64,000 bases of DNA from Candidatus Obscuribacterales bacterium (GCA_020634035.1 JACKCM010000003.1:248001-312000); one strand, 5' to 3'; positions 40,219 to 49,595 are shown, counted from the first letter of the stretch. The notes: generated from the letters alone by a model not told the origin. Made by a program: numbers and translations.

Positions 40219-42750
40219 ATTCGGTTTCGGAGCAGTATTCGGAGCTTGCATTCTAGCCTGGATCTCGCTCTGCTTCTTAGCAGCGAGCTTCGACCAGGGA
40301 TAATACTTTTTGATCTCTTTAAGAGTGTTGAGAGCCCGGGGATAATCAAGGAATTTCTCTGCGAGCTTGAACTGATACCACAGAGCCTGCCAGTTGGAAG
40401 GCTCTGCAAACAGCGCTTTCTCAATGTACTTCTGCATCTCCGCCAGGCGGCCGCTGCGATAAAGATGAATGGCAAAATCCACATTCACCTGGGGGTCTTG
40501 CGGGGCCAGCATCAAAGCCTGGTTTATCGTCTGGGTCGATTCGGTAACCTGACCATGATCGCTATAAAGAAGGCTCCAGTCCGCCAGGATGCGCCCGCGC
40601 ACATCGCTGGCACCACATTCGAGGGCAAGGTTCTGGGCTTTGATGAAATACTCATATGAGGATTTCGTATGCTCCGGTCTGGAAAGATCCTTTGCCATCA
40701 TTCTTCTGAGGTTGCCCAGACGTCCCCAGAGAATCGCCTGGCTGCGGATATCCTTGCTGGTGGTGGCAGTCAACAACGCTTTCTGATAGAGATCTTCTGC
40801 GGCTCGATAATCCCGGTGAATAACAAGCTTGTCGTCTCCAGCCGATAGAGCCTTTTCAATCCTCTCTTTAACCCGCACCACCGGGTTTGGTCTGAGAAGC
40901 AGACGCTGAAACTTGTAGTCGACAATCAACACATAGTCTCTCAAGAAAGGATTCCCGAGGATTCCGATGTTCTTGCTTTTGAAAAATCCGCCCTTCTCTT
41001 CTACCACTTTACCGTCAGCGATCTTGGCCTTGGGCGAGGCCTTCTCTCCTGCACTATCATCAACATTGAAGTAGGTGAAATTGACATTCCTGGCCACCTG
41101 TCGACCAAGCTTCACCGAGCCTACAACCACACTGCCGAGCTTCAGTTTAGATCCATCGAGACCGGTACCTTCGGTAGAATAGCTCGTCTGACCGACTCCG
41201 GTTCCCAGCTGCTTCCTGGCCACCGTCCGCGGTAGGTTGTTGAATGCGGCACCGGTATCTATCAAGACGGGCAGACTCGCTTTTCCGTTCAAAAGCACGC
41301 TCACAACAGGCGCATTCGGCTGAAGAAAAGTAATCGTGTCAGCGTCGGCAGGACGCTTGAAAGTATCTTTGTCGTAAAAGGTCAGAGTCGAAGTGCCGTA
41401 GTCTATCTCCACAGCGAATTTCTTGATTAAATTAGTCCCGATGATTCCGGCAAGCGGTCGACCGAGCTGCTGAGACTGGTAAGCAAGACTGGTTATACGG
41501 GCGTCAAGATCGTTGAGAATCAATTTACCCATCTCAAAACGCTTCAAAGAGGTCATATCGACATCGACCTTGCCGGACAAAGCCATCATGTTCTGCTTGC
41601 CTTGCTTGGCAAGAAAATGCTCTGCCGCTACCCGGCGATCTATGATCGTATCCGAAGCGCCGGTATCGAAAAGGAAGAGCAGCTCTTCGCCACCGTTTAC
41701 ACGTCCTTTTACCAGCACTTCATTCTGGACATAACTGAAATTGACTTTGATAGGCGCTGCCAGAGAGACCTTTCCGGCTGATTGAGGCCGGTCGAAAAGG
41801 GCATCGGCAACCGGCTCGCTCAATAGAACACTGGCGATGGAGAGTTCCGAAGCAAGCCGCCCGTTGATATAGCGAGTCTGATGGAAAGGAAACATGGTGC
41901 CTTCACTGGGTCGATACTGCGAGTATTCCACCGTGACGGTGCGCCTCTCTTCCTCTTTCGTCGACCTGGTTTTATATTTGATACCATCGACAAGATAATT
42001 GCGCTGGTCTATAAACAGAGTACAATCCCGACCGTCTTTGGCAGAGACTAGCACGGCAAAGACCGGAACCTGACGAAATGTTGTCTTGCCCAGAAGCCGG
42101 AAAGTAAAAGGACTCTCCTTGCCCCAGACAGCAAGAAGATCCGGCTGAAACTCGTTGTCGTCATTGAGTTGAGCCAGCCTGACCGGATTAAGATCCGAGA
42201 CCGCATCGCTGACCGAACGCCAGCCGGCGAGACCATTGAAGGCGAGCACCCGTTTTACAGGTACCGAAGCAGCCTGAGAAGGTGGTGCCTCCAGATCAAC
42301 ACGCCAACGATCCCCTTTGCGGAATTTGCGATAAGCAAAATACTGCTTCTTTCCGGCAGGGCTTGGCGGAATCAGCTTGCCGAAAATCTGGGCGTTATCT
42401 ATCAAAGACTTGAGGGAATCTTCACCACCGTAAGCTTCGAGAGTCTTCTTGACGATATCGGAAAGAGTGAGCTCCTTCTCTTCTACCGTCTCTTGCTCAG
42501 GCTGCTGTTCTGCGGCAGAACTCTCGTCACTGCCCTCGGCACCGTTTTCGCCTGCCGCCTCTCCAGGAAACTCGTCTGAGTCTTCGCCACTCTGGCCCAG
42601 AGAAGAGATGTTCTCAGAAGAAGCTGGTGCTGAGCCCTTCTCCGTCTCATTCAAATCCTGGCAGTAGCCGGAGCCCCCTGAGAGCAGAAGCAGACAGAGT
42701 GCCAAGGTAAAGATTCTACGTGGTTCGGTGCTCGCTGATGCTTTTTTCAC
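40213..42750 (-). CDS. Exported tandem retropepsin-like protease with LolA-like and TPR regions
   Basis: Protein of 845 residues with signal peptide (IFTLALCLLLLSGGSG). An acidic spacer precedes a region at about 95-320 that looks like the LolA-type half-barrel (LEAYGGEDSLKSL, FNGLAGWRSV, MFPFHQTRYINGR). Two retropepsin-type aspartic protease units follow: DTGAS at 362-366 with GIIGTNLI at 435-442, and DTGAA at 498-502 with GILGNPFL later. Each has its catalytic Asp and the hydrophobic-hydrophobic-Gly partner, so the pair could act as an intramolecular dimer. The last 160 residues are TPR-like. The GTG start overlaps the kdsA stop as GTGA, so the two are translationally coupled. Probably periplasmic. 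Confidence 0.82.
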   Translation of the reverse strand: MKKASASTEPRRIFTLALCLLLLSGGSGYCQDLNETEKGSAPASSENISSLGQSGEDSDEFPGEAAGENGAEGSDESSAAEQQPEQETVEEKELTLSDIVKKTLEAYGGEDSLKSLIDNAQIFGKLIPPSPAGKKQYFAYRKFRKGDRWRVDLEAPPSQAASVPVKRVLAFNGLAGWRSVSDAVSDLNPVRLAQLNDDNEFQPDLLAVWGKESPFTFRLLGKTTFRQVPVFAVLVSAKDGRDCTLFIDQRNYLVDGIKYKTRSTKEEERRTVTVEYSQYRPSEGTMFPFHQTRYINGRLASELSIASVLLSEPVADALFDRPQSAGKVSLAAPIKVNFSYVQNEVLVKGRVNGGEELLFLFDTGASDTIIDRRVAAEHFLAKQGKQNMMALSGKVDVDMTSLKRFEMGKLILNDLDARITSLAYQSQQLGRPLAGIIGTNLIKKFAVEIDYGTSTLTFYDKDTFKRPADADTITFLQPNAPVVSVLLNGKASLPVLIDTGAAFNNLPRTVARKQLGTGVGQTSYSTEGTGLDGSKLKLGSVVVGSVKLGRQVARNVNFTYFNVDDSAGEKASPKAKIADGKVVEEKGGFFKSKNIGILGNPFLRDYVLIVDYKFQRLLLRPNPVVRVKERIEKALSAGDDKLVIHRDYRAAEDLYQKALLTATTSKDIRSQAILWGRLGNLRRMMAKDLSRPEHTKSSYEYFIKAQNLALECGASDVRGRILADWSLLYSDHGQVTESTQTINQALMLAPQDPQVNVDFAIHLYRSGRLAEMQKYIEKALFAEPSNWQALWYQFKLAEKFLDYPRALNTLKEIKKYYPWSKLAAKKQSEIQARMQAPNTAPKPNL

Positions 42751-43637
42751 TTACTGCTTACTGTGCTGGTTTTGAGTTGACTGTTCAAAGGTTTACCGTT
42801 GCCGGTCAGCTCGAGCTCTTCCAGTTGTCTTCTCAGATTATGTACTTTAAGAACCTGCACAATCAGATCTTCAACCTGGGAAAGAGCCACCTGATTAGGA
42901 CCATCGCTTTTAGCCGATTGAGGCTCAGGATGCACTTCCATGAACATTCCATCGATGCCGACTGCGGTAGCAGCCCGGGCAAGATGGGGCACATACTGAC
43001 GTTGTCCAGAAGAGACCGAGCCTCCGCCACCAGGCAGCTGCACTGAATGTGTGGCATCGAAGATAACCGGATAGCCGGTTTCTTTCATAATCGGCAGAGA
43101 GCGCATATCCACCACCAGATTGTTGTAACCAAATGAAGTACCACGTTCTGTCAGAAGAATGTTTCGATTGCCGGAGTCCTCGACTTTCTTCACCGCATGG
43201 GTCATATCCCGAGGAGCCACAAACTGACCTTTCTTTATATTAACAGCCTTGCCGGTTTTAGCTGCTGCCACCAGCAAATCGGTCTGACGGCATAGAAAAG
43301 CAGGGATCTGCAGAATATCAAGAACTTCTCCGGCAGCTCGACACTGCTCCACATCGTGAACATCACTGAGCACTTCCAGACCGAGCTGCCTCTTCACATC
43401 TGCAAGCATCTTCAAACCGTCTTCCAGTCCGGGTCCTCGAAAAGAGTCCACAGCAGTACGATTGGCTTTGTCGAAAGATGATTTGAAAACCAGAGAAAAA
43501 CCGTGGGTCTCCGCAAGCTTCTTCAGAGCGGTTGCGGTGTTTATAGTGGTCTCCCAACTCTCAATCACGCAGGGACCTGCAATGATAAGAAATGGTTGGT
43601 CTGGTCCTACTGTGATGGAACCTGCTTTCACAGCCAT
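42747..43637 (-). CDS. kdsA: 3-deoxy-8-phosphooctulonate synthase
   Basis: Condenses arabinose-5-phosphate and phosphoenolpyruvate to Kdo-8-phosphate for LPS inner core. Protein of 296 residues from the ATG at 43637, preceded by GGAGGAG; longer in-frame starts are unlikely. Key blocks: FLIIAGPCVIES, FKSSFDKANRT, DVHDVEQ, IPAFLCRQTDLLVAAA, KKGQFVAPRDM, ERGTSFGYNNLVVDMR, DATHSVQLPG and MEVHPEPQSAKSDG. Cys23 in AGPCVIE marks the metal-dependent class; the metal-independent E. coli type has Asn here. It shows that the cell has Kdo-containing lipopolysaccharide. kdsB and kdsC are not adjacent. Confidence 0.95.
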   Translation of the reverse strand: MAVKAGSITVGPDQPFLIIAGPCVIESWETTINTATALKKLAETHGFSLVFKSSFDKANRTAVDSFRGPGLEDGLKMLADVKRQLGLEVLSDVHDVEQCRAAGEVLDILQIPAFLCRQTDLLVAAAKTGKAVNIKKGQFVAPRDMTHAVKKVEDSGNRNILLTERGTSFGYNNLVVDMRSLPIMKETGYPVIFDATHSVQLPGGGGSVSSGQRQYVPHLARAATAVGIDGMFMEVHPEPQSAKSDGPNQVALSQVEDLIVQVLKVHNLRRQLEELELTGNGKPLNSQLKTSTVSSK

Positions 43638-43708
43638 GGTCTTCTCCTCCCGGCTCGATCCTATTAAGATGAATTGACTGTATATTATCCGGCCCGGAGT
43701 CATTATTA

Positions 43709-44026
43709 ATGATAACCATTGAAGATTTGGAAAAAGCAGTTCAGGAAGATTCCCGGGGCGCAACCATTAGATTGCTCGTCAAGCCAGGCTCGAGAGAAGA
43801 TGCCATCCTCGATGTCAAAGAGGACCGGCTGCGGATCTCCCTCAAAGAGAGAGCCCTTGAAGGCAAAGCCAATCAAGCCCTGATCAACTTTCTCGCCCGG
43901 GTGCTCTCGACAACCAAAAGCTCTGTAACTTTGGTAAAGGGAGAGCGTTCCAGGCAGAAAACCGTGCGGTTGCCGGGAGACAAACAGAAAGTAGTTTCAT
44001 TGCTCCAGAGCTATCTGAATAAATAA
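43709..44026 (+). CDS. YggU/DUF167 family protein
   Basis: Small cytosolic protein of 105 residues with the DUF167 pattern: ATIRLLVKPGSREDAIL, LRISLKERALEGKANQALINFLARVL and KSSVTLVKGERSRQKTVRL. The family is widespread, small and of unclear function. The first 18 residues precede the conserved domain. The gene is divergent from kdsA with 71 bases between starts, and convergent with the next gene (2 bases between stops). Confidence 0.88.
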   Translation: MITIEDLEKAVQEDSRGATIRLLVKPGSREDAILDVKEDRLRISLKERALEGKANQALINFLARVLSTTKSSVTLVKGERSRQKTVRLPGDKQKVVSLLQSYLNK

Positions 44027-44028
44027 AT

Positions 44029-44364
44029 TCAACGATTAGTAATGTGCTTGACCAGGCGATAGACGGTATGACCGGAACGCTGGCTCACCGGCATTACCAG
44101 CCCCTGTTTTATAGCTGCCGCCAGCATCGGACGTAGGGTGCGGATACGACCGATCTTTCTTGGACCACCTGCCATTTCGGGCAAAGTCATACCCAGGGGA
44201 TTCTTATCCAACATTTTGATCACTTTGTTATCCGTCTTCTCTGTGCTCACCGGCTCAGCAGGTTTGCGACGAACCGGAGCGCGTTTTACCATTCCCCGAA
44301 ACTCTTCCACCGGTTGATCTTTTTTCTCTTTTTTGCCGGCTGGCTTGCTTTCTGACTCGGTCAT
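44029..44364 (-). CDS. Small basic protein, possible winged helix
   Basis: Protein of 111 residues. The first 50 are charged and disordered (KKEKKDQPVEEF, KRAPVRRKPAEP). The C-terminal 60 residues (NKVIKMLDKNPLGMTLPEMA ... LRPMLAAAIKQGLVMPVSQRSGHTVYRLV) have the helix and strand spacing of a winged helix such as those of MarR- or ArsR-like proteins, ending with a beta-wing-like 'HTVYRLVKH'. This is inference from pattern only. A DNA-binding or RNA-binding role is possible. Confidence 0.6.
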   Translation of the reverse strand: MTESESKPAGKKEKKDQPVEEFRGMVKRAPVRRKPAEPVSTEKTDNKVIKMLDKNPLGMTLPEMAGGPRKIGRIRTLRPMLAAAIKQGLVMPVSQRSGHTVYRLVKHITNR

Positions 44365-44527
44365 CGAGAACTATCCTGGAAAAACCACTCGCTACAAAAA
44401 TATTGTAACTATCCTATATAAGGCCAGGAGCATTTTCAAGATTAGTAAATGATGGCAGCCATCCAGGTGGCAAAAGGCTACCCGAATTGATATATTCCGA
44501 AGCACTTCAAATCTTGCAGGTTGTCTC

Positions 44528-46201
44528 TTGAGCGTTGGTTCTTTCGTATTCGTGCTGCACAGTCATCTGCCTTTTTACCGAAAAGCAGGGATGTGGCCTT
44601 TTGGAGAAGAAAGCGTCTATGAGTGCATGGCCGAAACTTATATTCCCCTTCTCAATGCCATTGCAGAGCTGAAAGACGAAGGCATCAAAGCCAATCTCAC
44701 CCTGGGCATTACGCCGGTACTGGCAGAACAGCTCAGTGACGAACACTTGAAAGAAGGTTTTGTCGCCTATTGCAACCGCAAGATAGAGGCGGCTCAAATC
44801 GACGAAGCCAGGTTCAAGCCCCGGGGCGAATCGCCCAATCCGGAACTGCTTCATCTGTCGCGTTTTTACCAGAACTGGTACGCCAGCGCCCTCAATTCCT
44901 TCACCGAACGCTGGGGACGCGACATAATCGGTGCATTGAAAGGCTTTCAAGATGAAGGTTTGATAGAGATAACCACCTCTTGCGCCACCCACTGCCTCTC
45001 CCCTCTCCTCGAAGAGGACACCTCTCTCAACCTCCAGTTCCAGACCGGACTGAACACCTACAAAAAACATTTCGGCAAAACCCCCAGAGGGTTCTGGCTG
45101 CCCGAATGTGCCTACAGACCGGCAGACGAAAAACGGCCCGGCATCGGTCATTATCTGAATCAGATCGGTATCGAGTATTTCTTCACCGAGTCCTTCGTGG
45201 TCAAAGGCGGAGAAACAGCCGAACTGCGCAAAGTCTTCGGTCCCTACGGCTCTATAGATTATGTGCCGGCCCCTAAAAGACCCGAAACCGGATACGACAC
45301 CTTCGAAGCTTTCTGGCTGAAAGAATATCCTATCGCCGTCATGGGTCGTCATGAAGAGGCGGGCTATCAAGTATGGTCACAGGATCACGGTTATCCCGGA
45401 GATGGCAACTATCGAGAATTCCACAAAAAAGATGATCGCTCCGGACTCAACTACTGGAAGCTGACCTCGAAAGATACGAATCTGGGCGAGAAACATCTCT
45501 ACAGCCCTGAGATAGCCGCCGAGCGAGTCAAAGAGAACTCCGATCACTATGTCGGTCTGATTCAAAAACAACTCCATGATCACTTCAGAGCCTCCGGCAA
45601 GCCGGGCTTGCTACTGGTGGCATTCGACACCGAACTCTTCGGTCACTGGTGGTTCGAAGGGGTGGAGTTTATCAAGCAAGTGATTCGCAAACTGAACAAA
45701 TACACCAAGATAGCCCTGGTACAAGCCGGCGACTATATCAGCCGAAACAAACCGGAGCATGCCCTGGAACTGCCGGCGTCATCATGGGGCTCAGGCGGCG
45801 CCTGGGAAGTATGGCTCAACAAAGAGACAGAGTGGATGTGGGAAAAGATCCACAAAGCGGAGTCCGACTTCAAAGCTTGCCTTGAAAAGCATCTGCAGAA
45901 AAACGATAAAGGCTCCGATGACCTGCAAAAACGTGCCCTGAAGCAGGCAGCCCGAGAATTGCTATTGGTCCAGTCTTCGGACTGGCCGTTTCTGGTAACC
46001 ACCGGTCAGGCGAAACAATACGCCATCGATCGATTCAATAAGCATTTAGAGAAATTCAACACCTTGCTTTCCATGCTGGAAGAAGGCAAAGTTTCGATTG
46101 AGACCCTGGAGAGCTACGAGTCCACAGACAATTGCTTCCAGGATATCAACCTCGACAGCCTGGAAAGAACAAAGAGCGACTATGCCGCCCGCACCAAATA
46201 A
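44528..46201 (+). CDS. 1,4-alpha-glucan branching enzyme, GH57 family
   Basis: Introduces alpha-1,6 branches into glycogen. Protein of 557 residues, close to the GH57 branching enzyme length. Conserved regions: HSHLPFYRKAG (1), GITPVLAEQL (2), GFWLPECAY (3, nucleophile Glu193), LLVAFDTELFGHWWFEG (4, acid/base Asp367) and SSWGSGGAWEVWLN with the C-terminal helical domain. The start is a TTG at 44528 with AGG 8 bases upstream. A GH57 rather than GH13 branching enzyme is usual in some cyanobacteria and thermophiles. Next downstream is pyruvate kinase; the stop codon lies in the hairpin at 46188-46209. Confidence 0.92.
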   Translation: MSVGSFVFVLHSHLPFYRKAGMWPFGEESVYECMAETYIPLLNAIAELKDEGIKANLTLGITPVLAEQLSDEHLKEGFVAYCNRKIEAAQIDEARFKPRGESPNPELLHLSRFYQNWYASALNSFTERWGRDIIGALKGFQDEGLIEITTSCATHCLSPLLEEDTSLNLQFQTGLNTYKKHFGKTPRGFWLPECAYRPADEKRPGIGHYLNQIGIEYFFTESFVVKGGETAELRKVFGPYGSIDYVPAPKRPETGYDTFEAFWLKEYPIAVMGRHEEAGYQVWSQDHGYPGDGNYREFHKKDDRSGLNYWKLTSKDTNLGEKHLYSPEIAAERVKENSDHYVGLIQKQLHDHFRASGKPGLLLVAFDTELFGHWWFEGVEFIKQVIRKLNKYTKIALVQAGDYISRNKPEHALELPASSWGSGGAWEVWLNKETEWMWEKIHKAESDFKACLEKHLQKNDKGSDDLQKRALKQAARELLLVQSSDWPFLVTTGQAKQYAIDRFNKHLEKFNTLLSMLEEGKVSIETLESYESTDNCFQDINLDSLERTKSDYAARTK

Positions 46202-46209
46202 GGTGCGGG
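46188..46209 (+). terminator. Stop-codon hairpin after the branching enzyme gene
   Basis: CCCGCACC (46188-46195) and GGTGCGGG (46202-46209) pair perfectly; the loop AAATAA carries the stop codon of the GH57 gene. No T-run follows, so it may protect the 3' end or attenuate rather than terminate transcription into pyruvate kinase 40 bases on. Confidence 0.5.
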
Positions 46210-46249
46210 TTATCCACCCACAAAATACAAAGTAAGGAAACTCGCAGTT

Positions 46250-47740
46250 TTGGCTATCGATTTAAACCCACCGAAGACGGAGACAACCACAAAAGTGGCT
46301 AGAACAAAGATTGTAGCTACAATCGGTCCGGCCTGCCGGGACCTCCCCACCCTGGAGAAAATGATTGTAGAAGGAATGGATGTTGCAAGAATCAACTGTT
46401 CCCACGCGGAGCACCAGTTTATTCGTGACGTGGTCAAAGACCTGCGCATGCTGAGCAACAACCTCAATCAGGCATTAGGAATCCTTCTCGATCTCTCCGG
46501 TCCCAAAATCCGCACCGGAAAACTAAAGAACAACGAACCGGTTGATCTGGTAGCGGGCAAGACCTTTACCCTGACAAACAGAAAGATAGAAGGCGATGAA
46601 ACCATCGTCTATACAAAGTACGAGCCGCTGCCCGCCGAAGTCGCCCCCGGAGACACCATTCTTCTTGACGATGGAATCATCGAGCTAAAAGTTCTAGAGA
46701 CCGACGGAACCGATTGCAAATGCGAAATCATAGCCGGCGGCATTCTCAAAAACAATCAGGGCATTAACATTCCCGGAGTGAGACTTTCTATTCCGGCATT
46801 AACCGCAAAAGACAGAGAAGACCTCAAAGTCGGTCTGGAATGCGAAGTAGATTTCGTAGCCCTCAGCTTCGTCCGAGACAAACAGGACATCCTCGATCTA
46901 AGAGAATGTATCGGTGACCACTGGCCCCCGCCGGTAGTTATCGCCAAACTAGAGAAGCCGGAAGCACTTGAAGTACTTGATGAAATTCTTGACGTCACCG
47001 ATGGTGTCATGATCGCCCGGGGTGACCTCGGGGTCGAGATGCCACCAGAATCGGTGCCTCCTGCCCAGAAGCTGATTACAAGACGGGCGAATGCCAAAGG
47101 CAAACCTGTAATTACAGCTACCCAGATGCTCGACTCTATGATCAATAATCCGCGCCCGACCAGAGCTGAAGCCTCGGACGTGGCCAACGCTATCCTCGAC
47201 GGCACCGATGCGGTAATGCTTTCAGAAGAGACAGCAACCGGAAGCTATCCGGTAAGAGCCGTCCAGATGATGGAGCGTATCGCCCATTCGACAGAAGCTT
47301 GCCTGGACACAAAAGAGCTTCGCGAGCACGACATTCAAAGCACCGCCTATGCCATCGCCCACGCCGCCTGCGAAATGGCCGTGGACACCGGCGCCAAGCT
47401 GATTGCCACCTTCACCAAAAGTGGTTCCACCGCCAGGTTGATCTCCCAGCTGCGCCCCCATGCACCGGTAATCGCCCTCACCCAGCATGTACACGTCTAT
47501 AACCAGCTCACCCTGCTCTGGGGAACCACACCGCTGATGCTCACCGAGGTTAGCGATTCCATATCGACCCTCTCCATGGTCGAACAGATTTTATTGAGCA
47601 AAGGTCTGGTAGCCGCCAAAGACAATATAGTGATCACCGGAGGTCTGCCCATCGCAGCCCGCGGTGCCGCCAACTTCGTCAAACTGTCCACGATAACGCC
47701 CCGGTTGCCCACCAGCGACTGGGAGCTGCGCGGAATCTAA
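46250..47740 (+). CDS. pyk: Pyruvate kinase
   Basis: Converts phosphoenolpyruvate and ADP to pyruvate and ATP. Protein of 496 residues starting at a TTG (46250) with AAGGA upstream; about 20 residues precede the usual TKIVATIGPACRD motif. Other family signatures: MDVARINCSHAE, LLDLSGPKIRTG, the active-site MIARGDLGVEMP with VIAKLEKPEALEVLDEIL, and ITATQMLDSMINNPRPTRAEASDVANAILDGTDAVMLSEETATGSYPV. The C-terminal allosteric domain is complete (FTKSGSTARLISQLRP). Convergent with sufR (14 bases between stops). Confidence 0.95.
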   Translation: MAIDLNPPKTETTTKVARTKIVATIGPACRDLPTLEKMIVEGMDVARINCSHAEHQFIRDVVKDLRMLSNNLNQALGILLDLSGPKIRTGKLKNNEPVDLVAGKTFTLTNRKIEGDETIVYTKYEPLPAEVAPGDTILLDDGIIELKVLETDGTDCKCEIIAGGILKNNQGINIPGVRLSIPALTAKDREDLKVGLECEVDFVALSFVRDKQDILDLRECIGDHWPPPVVIAKLEKPEALEVLDEILDVTDGVMIARGDLGVEMPPESVPPAQKLITRRANAKGKPVITATQMLDSMINNPRPTRAEASDVANAILDGTDAVMLSEETATGSYPVRAVQMMERIAHSTEACLDTKELREHDIQSTAYAIAHAACEMAVDTGAKLIATFTKSGSTARLISQLRPHAPVIALTQHVHVYNQLTLLWGTTPLMLTEVSDSISTLSMVEQILLSKGLVAAKDNIVITGGLPIAARGAANFVKLSTITPRLPTSDWELRGI

Positions 47741-47754
47741 GCTAAAAAAACGAA

Positions 47755-48396
47755 CTAAACGCTGTGAACTATATATCCGCAAACCGGATCGTTGTTCAAC
47801 ATGTATTTTTCTCTGGTCACTTTTGTGCCCAGGAGCTTCTCCATTAACGAAGGCTCCAGAGCGCAAACCTGCCTGAATTCGCTGGCAACCTCATGAAGTG
47901 CGCAATGGCGCTGAAAGATGAAAAAGTTACCGTCTTCCATCTTCTCCCATTCGGTCATGTAGCCGTCTTCAGAAAAGATTCGCGAGACTTCTTCTACCCG
48001 CTCGGCCAGATCGAGGTCTTTGACTCTGGCCAAGAGGCGGTCTTCTCTTTTTTGATTTCTAACCTTCAAAAGCTCCATCACCCCGGCAGGACCCGATTGC
48101 TCTCTGACAGCCTCGAGCAGGTCCCGGGCCAGATTTTGATAGCCACTCGGAAAGAGAGTCTCGGCTTTCTGGCTCAGCTTATAGCGATAACTCGGTCTGC
48201 CCCGGCTCTGACGAACGATCTCGGATTCGACAAAACCATCATTCTGCAAGCCTGTAAGGTGGCGACGCACCGCCATGGCGGTTATGCCGAGCGCCTCACA
48301 AAGATCGCCCACCGACATCTCGCCCCGTTTCTTTAAATGAAAAAGGATGGCGTCCTGGGTGCTACCAGGCTCATCGCCCATCCGGTGCGTAATCAT
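47755..48396 (-). CDS. sufR: SufR-type iron-sulfur regulator
   Basis: Transcriptional repressor of Fe-S assembly genes in cyanobacteria and relatives. Protein of 213 residues from the ATG at 48396; an upstream TTG would add 9 residues. The N-terminal winged helix-turn-helix (DAILFHLKKRGEMSVGDLCEALGITAMAVRRHLTGLQNDGFVES, then RGRPSYRYKLS) matches SufR/DeoR-like relatives. The C-terminal cysteines Cys165 (RHCALHEVA), Cys178 (FRQVCALEP) and Cys206 (NDPVCGYIV) would hold the cluster. It is divergent from sufC and probably represses it through the site near 48743. Confidence 0.92.
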   Translation of the reverse strand: MITHRMGDEPGSTQDAILFHLKKRGEMSVGDLCEALGITAMAVRRHLTGLQNDGFVESEIVRQSRGRPSYRYKLSQKAETLFPSGYQNLARDLLEAVREQSGPAGVMELLKVRNQKREDRLLARVKDLDLAERVEEVSRIFSEDGYMTEWEKMEDGNFFIFQRHCALHEVASEFRQVCALEPSLMEKLLGTKVTREKYMLNNDPVCGYIVHSV

Positions 48397-48742
48397 TCGT
48401 AACAGCCCTGCCTCCAGATACAAAAATAACTCTAATAAATACCTTACCGCTTTAGCCAGCCGGTGAAAACCTCATGGTTTCCTTATTGAGACCACCGTCT
48501 CCTTCCCTTGGCCCTGACATGGCTCCGGGGAATTGTCTGTGATCGACATCTTTTTCAAGATCGACGAAAGCCCGGATTCCGCCAGGAAGCGCCATAGAAA
48601 AGGATTATTAAGAACCGGGTTTCTTTTACAGACTTTTGATACTATTATATCTATAAAAGCCATAAATTCAAAGCTTCAGAAACTTTAAGGTCGATTCCAA
48701 GAGAACAAAGCCTGAAAAAGAGTACGATCCTTATTTATGCAA

Positions 48743-48763
48743 CAACCATACGGTTTGTATATA
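48743..48763. promoter_or_regulatory. Candidate SufR operator over the suf promoter
   Basis: CAAC (48743-48746), six bases, then GTTT (48753-48756) is one base off the CAAC-N6-GTTG site described for cyanobacterial SufR. A TATATA box follows at 48758-48763, so a bound repressor would block the polymerase. It lies about 70 bases before the sufC ATG in the divergent gap 48397-48827, where no gene is seen. Confidence 0.55.
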
Positions 48764-48827
48764 GCTGGAGAGCAAGTATTTCCGGCGCCAATCCAGAAGA
48801 TAAACAGGAAACAAAAGGCAAATTCAA

Positions 48828-49595
48828 ATGAGTGCAGACAGCCCCCTTCTATCTATCGAAAACCTCCACGTTGAAGTCGAAGAGAAAGAGATTCTCAAAG
48901 GTGTCAATCTGGTTATCAACGCCGGCGAGACCCATGCCCTGATGGGCCGCAACGGCTCCGGCAAATCGACTCTTTCTTATACCCTGATGGGTCACCCGAA
49001 ATACAAGGTGACCGGGGGCTGCATGAAGTACAAAGGTCAGGACATCACCGAGATGCCCACTGACGAACGTGCCCGCCTGGGTCTCACCCTCGCTTTCCAG
49101 TATCCGGTCGCCATCCCCGGCGTATCGGTCTCCAACTTTCTGCGCGCTTCGGTAAAAGCGGTTCGCGGTCAGGATATACCGGTGAAAGAGTTTCGCAAAG
49201 AGCTCAAAGAGGTTATGGACAGACTGGGAGTTCCCAAACAGTTCCTCTCCCGCTATGTCAATGACGGATTCTCCGGCGGAGAGAAGAAACGCCTCGAGAT
49301 CATGCAACTTGCCTTGCTCAAGCCCCAGATGGCAATTCTGGACGAAACCGACTCTGGGCTCGATATCGACGCCTTGAAGACAGTATCGGAAGGGGTCAAC
49401 TCACTGGTCTCTAAAGATTCGGCAATCTTGCTGATCACGCACTATCAAAGAATTTTGAACTATGTAAAACCGGACCATGTCCATGTCTTCCACGAAGGCA
49501 AAATCGTTCTCTCGGGCGGTCCGGAACTCTCCACCAAGCTGGAAGAGCATGGTTATGACTGGGTAACTCAGGAGCTGGCGTCCACCACCGCTTAG
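48828..49595 (+). CDS. sufC: Fe-S assembly ATPase SufC
   Basis: ABC-type ATPase of the SufBC2D scaffold complex. Protein of 255 residues with Walker A MGRNGSGKST (39-48), Q-loop LAFQYPVAIPG, signature FSGGEKKRLEI and Walker B MAILDETDSGLDIDAL. Start ATG 48828 after an AAACAAAAGG stretch. First gene of a seven-gene suf operon (C-B-D-Rieske-S-U-T), in contrast to the common B-C-D-S order. Regulated probably by the divergent SufR. Confidence 0.96.
   Translation: MSADSPLLSIENLHVEVEEKEILKGVNLVINAGETHALMGRNGSGKSTLSYTLMGHPKYKVTGGCMKYKGQDITEMPTDERARLGLTLAFQYPVAIPGVSVSNFLRASVKAVRGQDIPVKEFRKELKEVMDRLGVPKQFLSRYVNDGFSGGEKKRLEIMQLALLKPQMAILDETDSGLDIDALKTVSEGVNSLVSKDSAILLITHYQRILNYVKPDHVHVFHEGKIVLSGGPELSTKLEEHGYDWVTQELASTTA

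Noticed and set aside
44451..44463. GATGG-CAG-CCATC hairpin before the GH57 gene
   Set aside because: Only 5 bp with no T-run or conserved context; likely chance.
48472..48663. 63-codon minus-strand frame in the sufR-sufC gap
   Set aside because: No coding signs; overlaps the control region between divergent genes.
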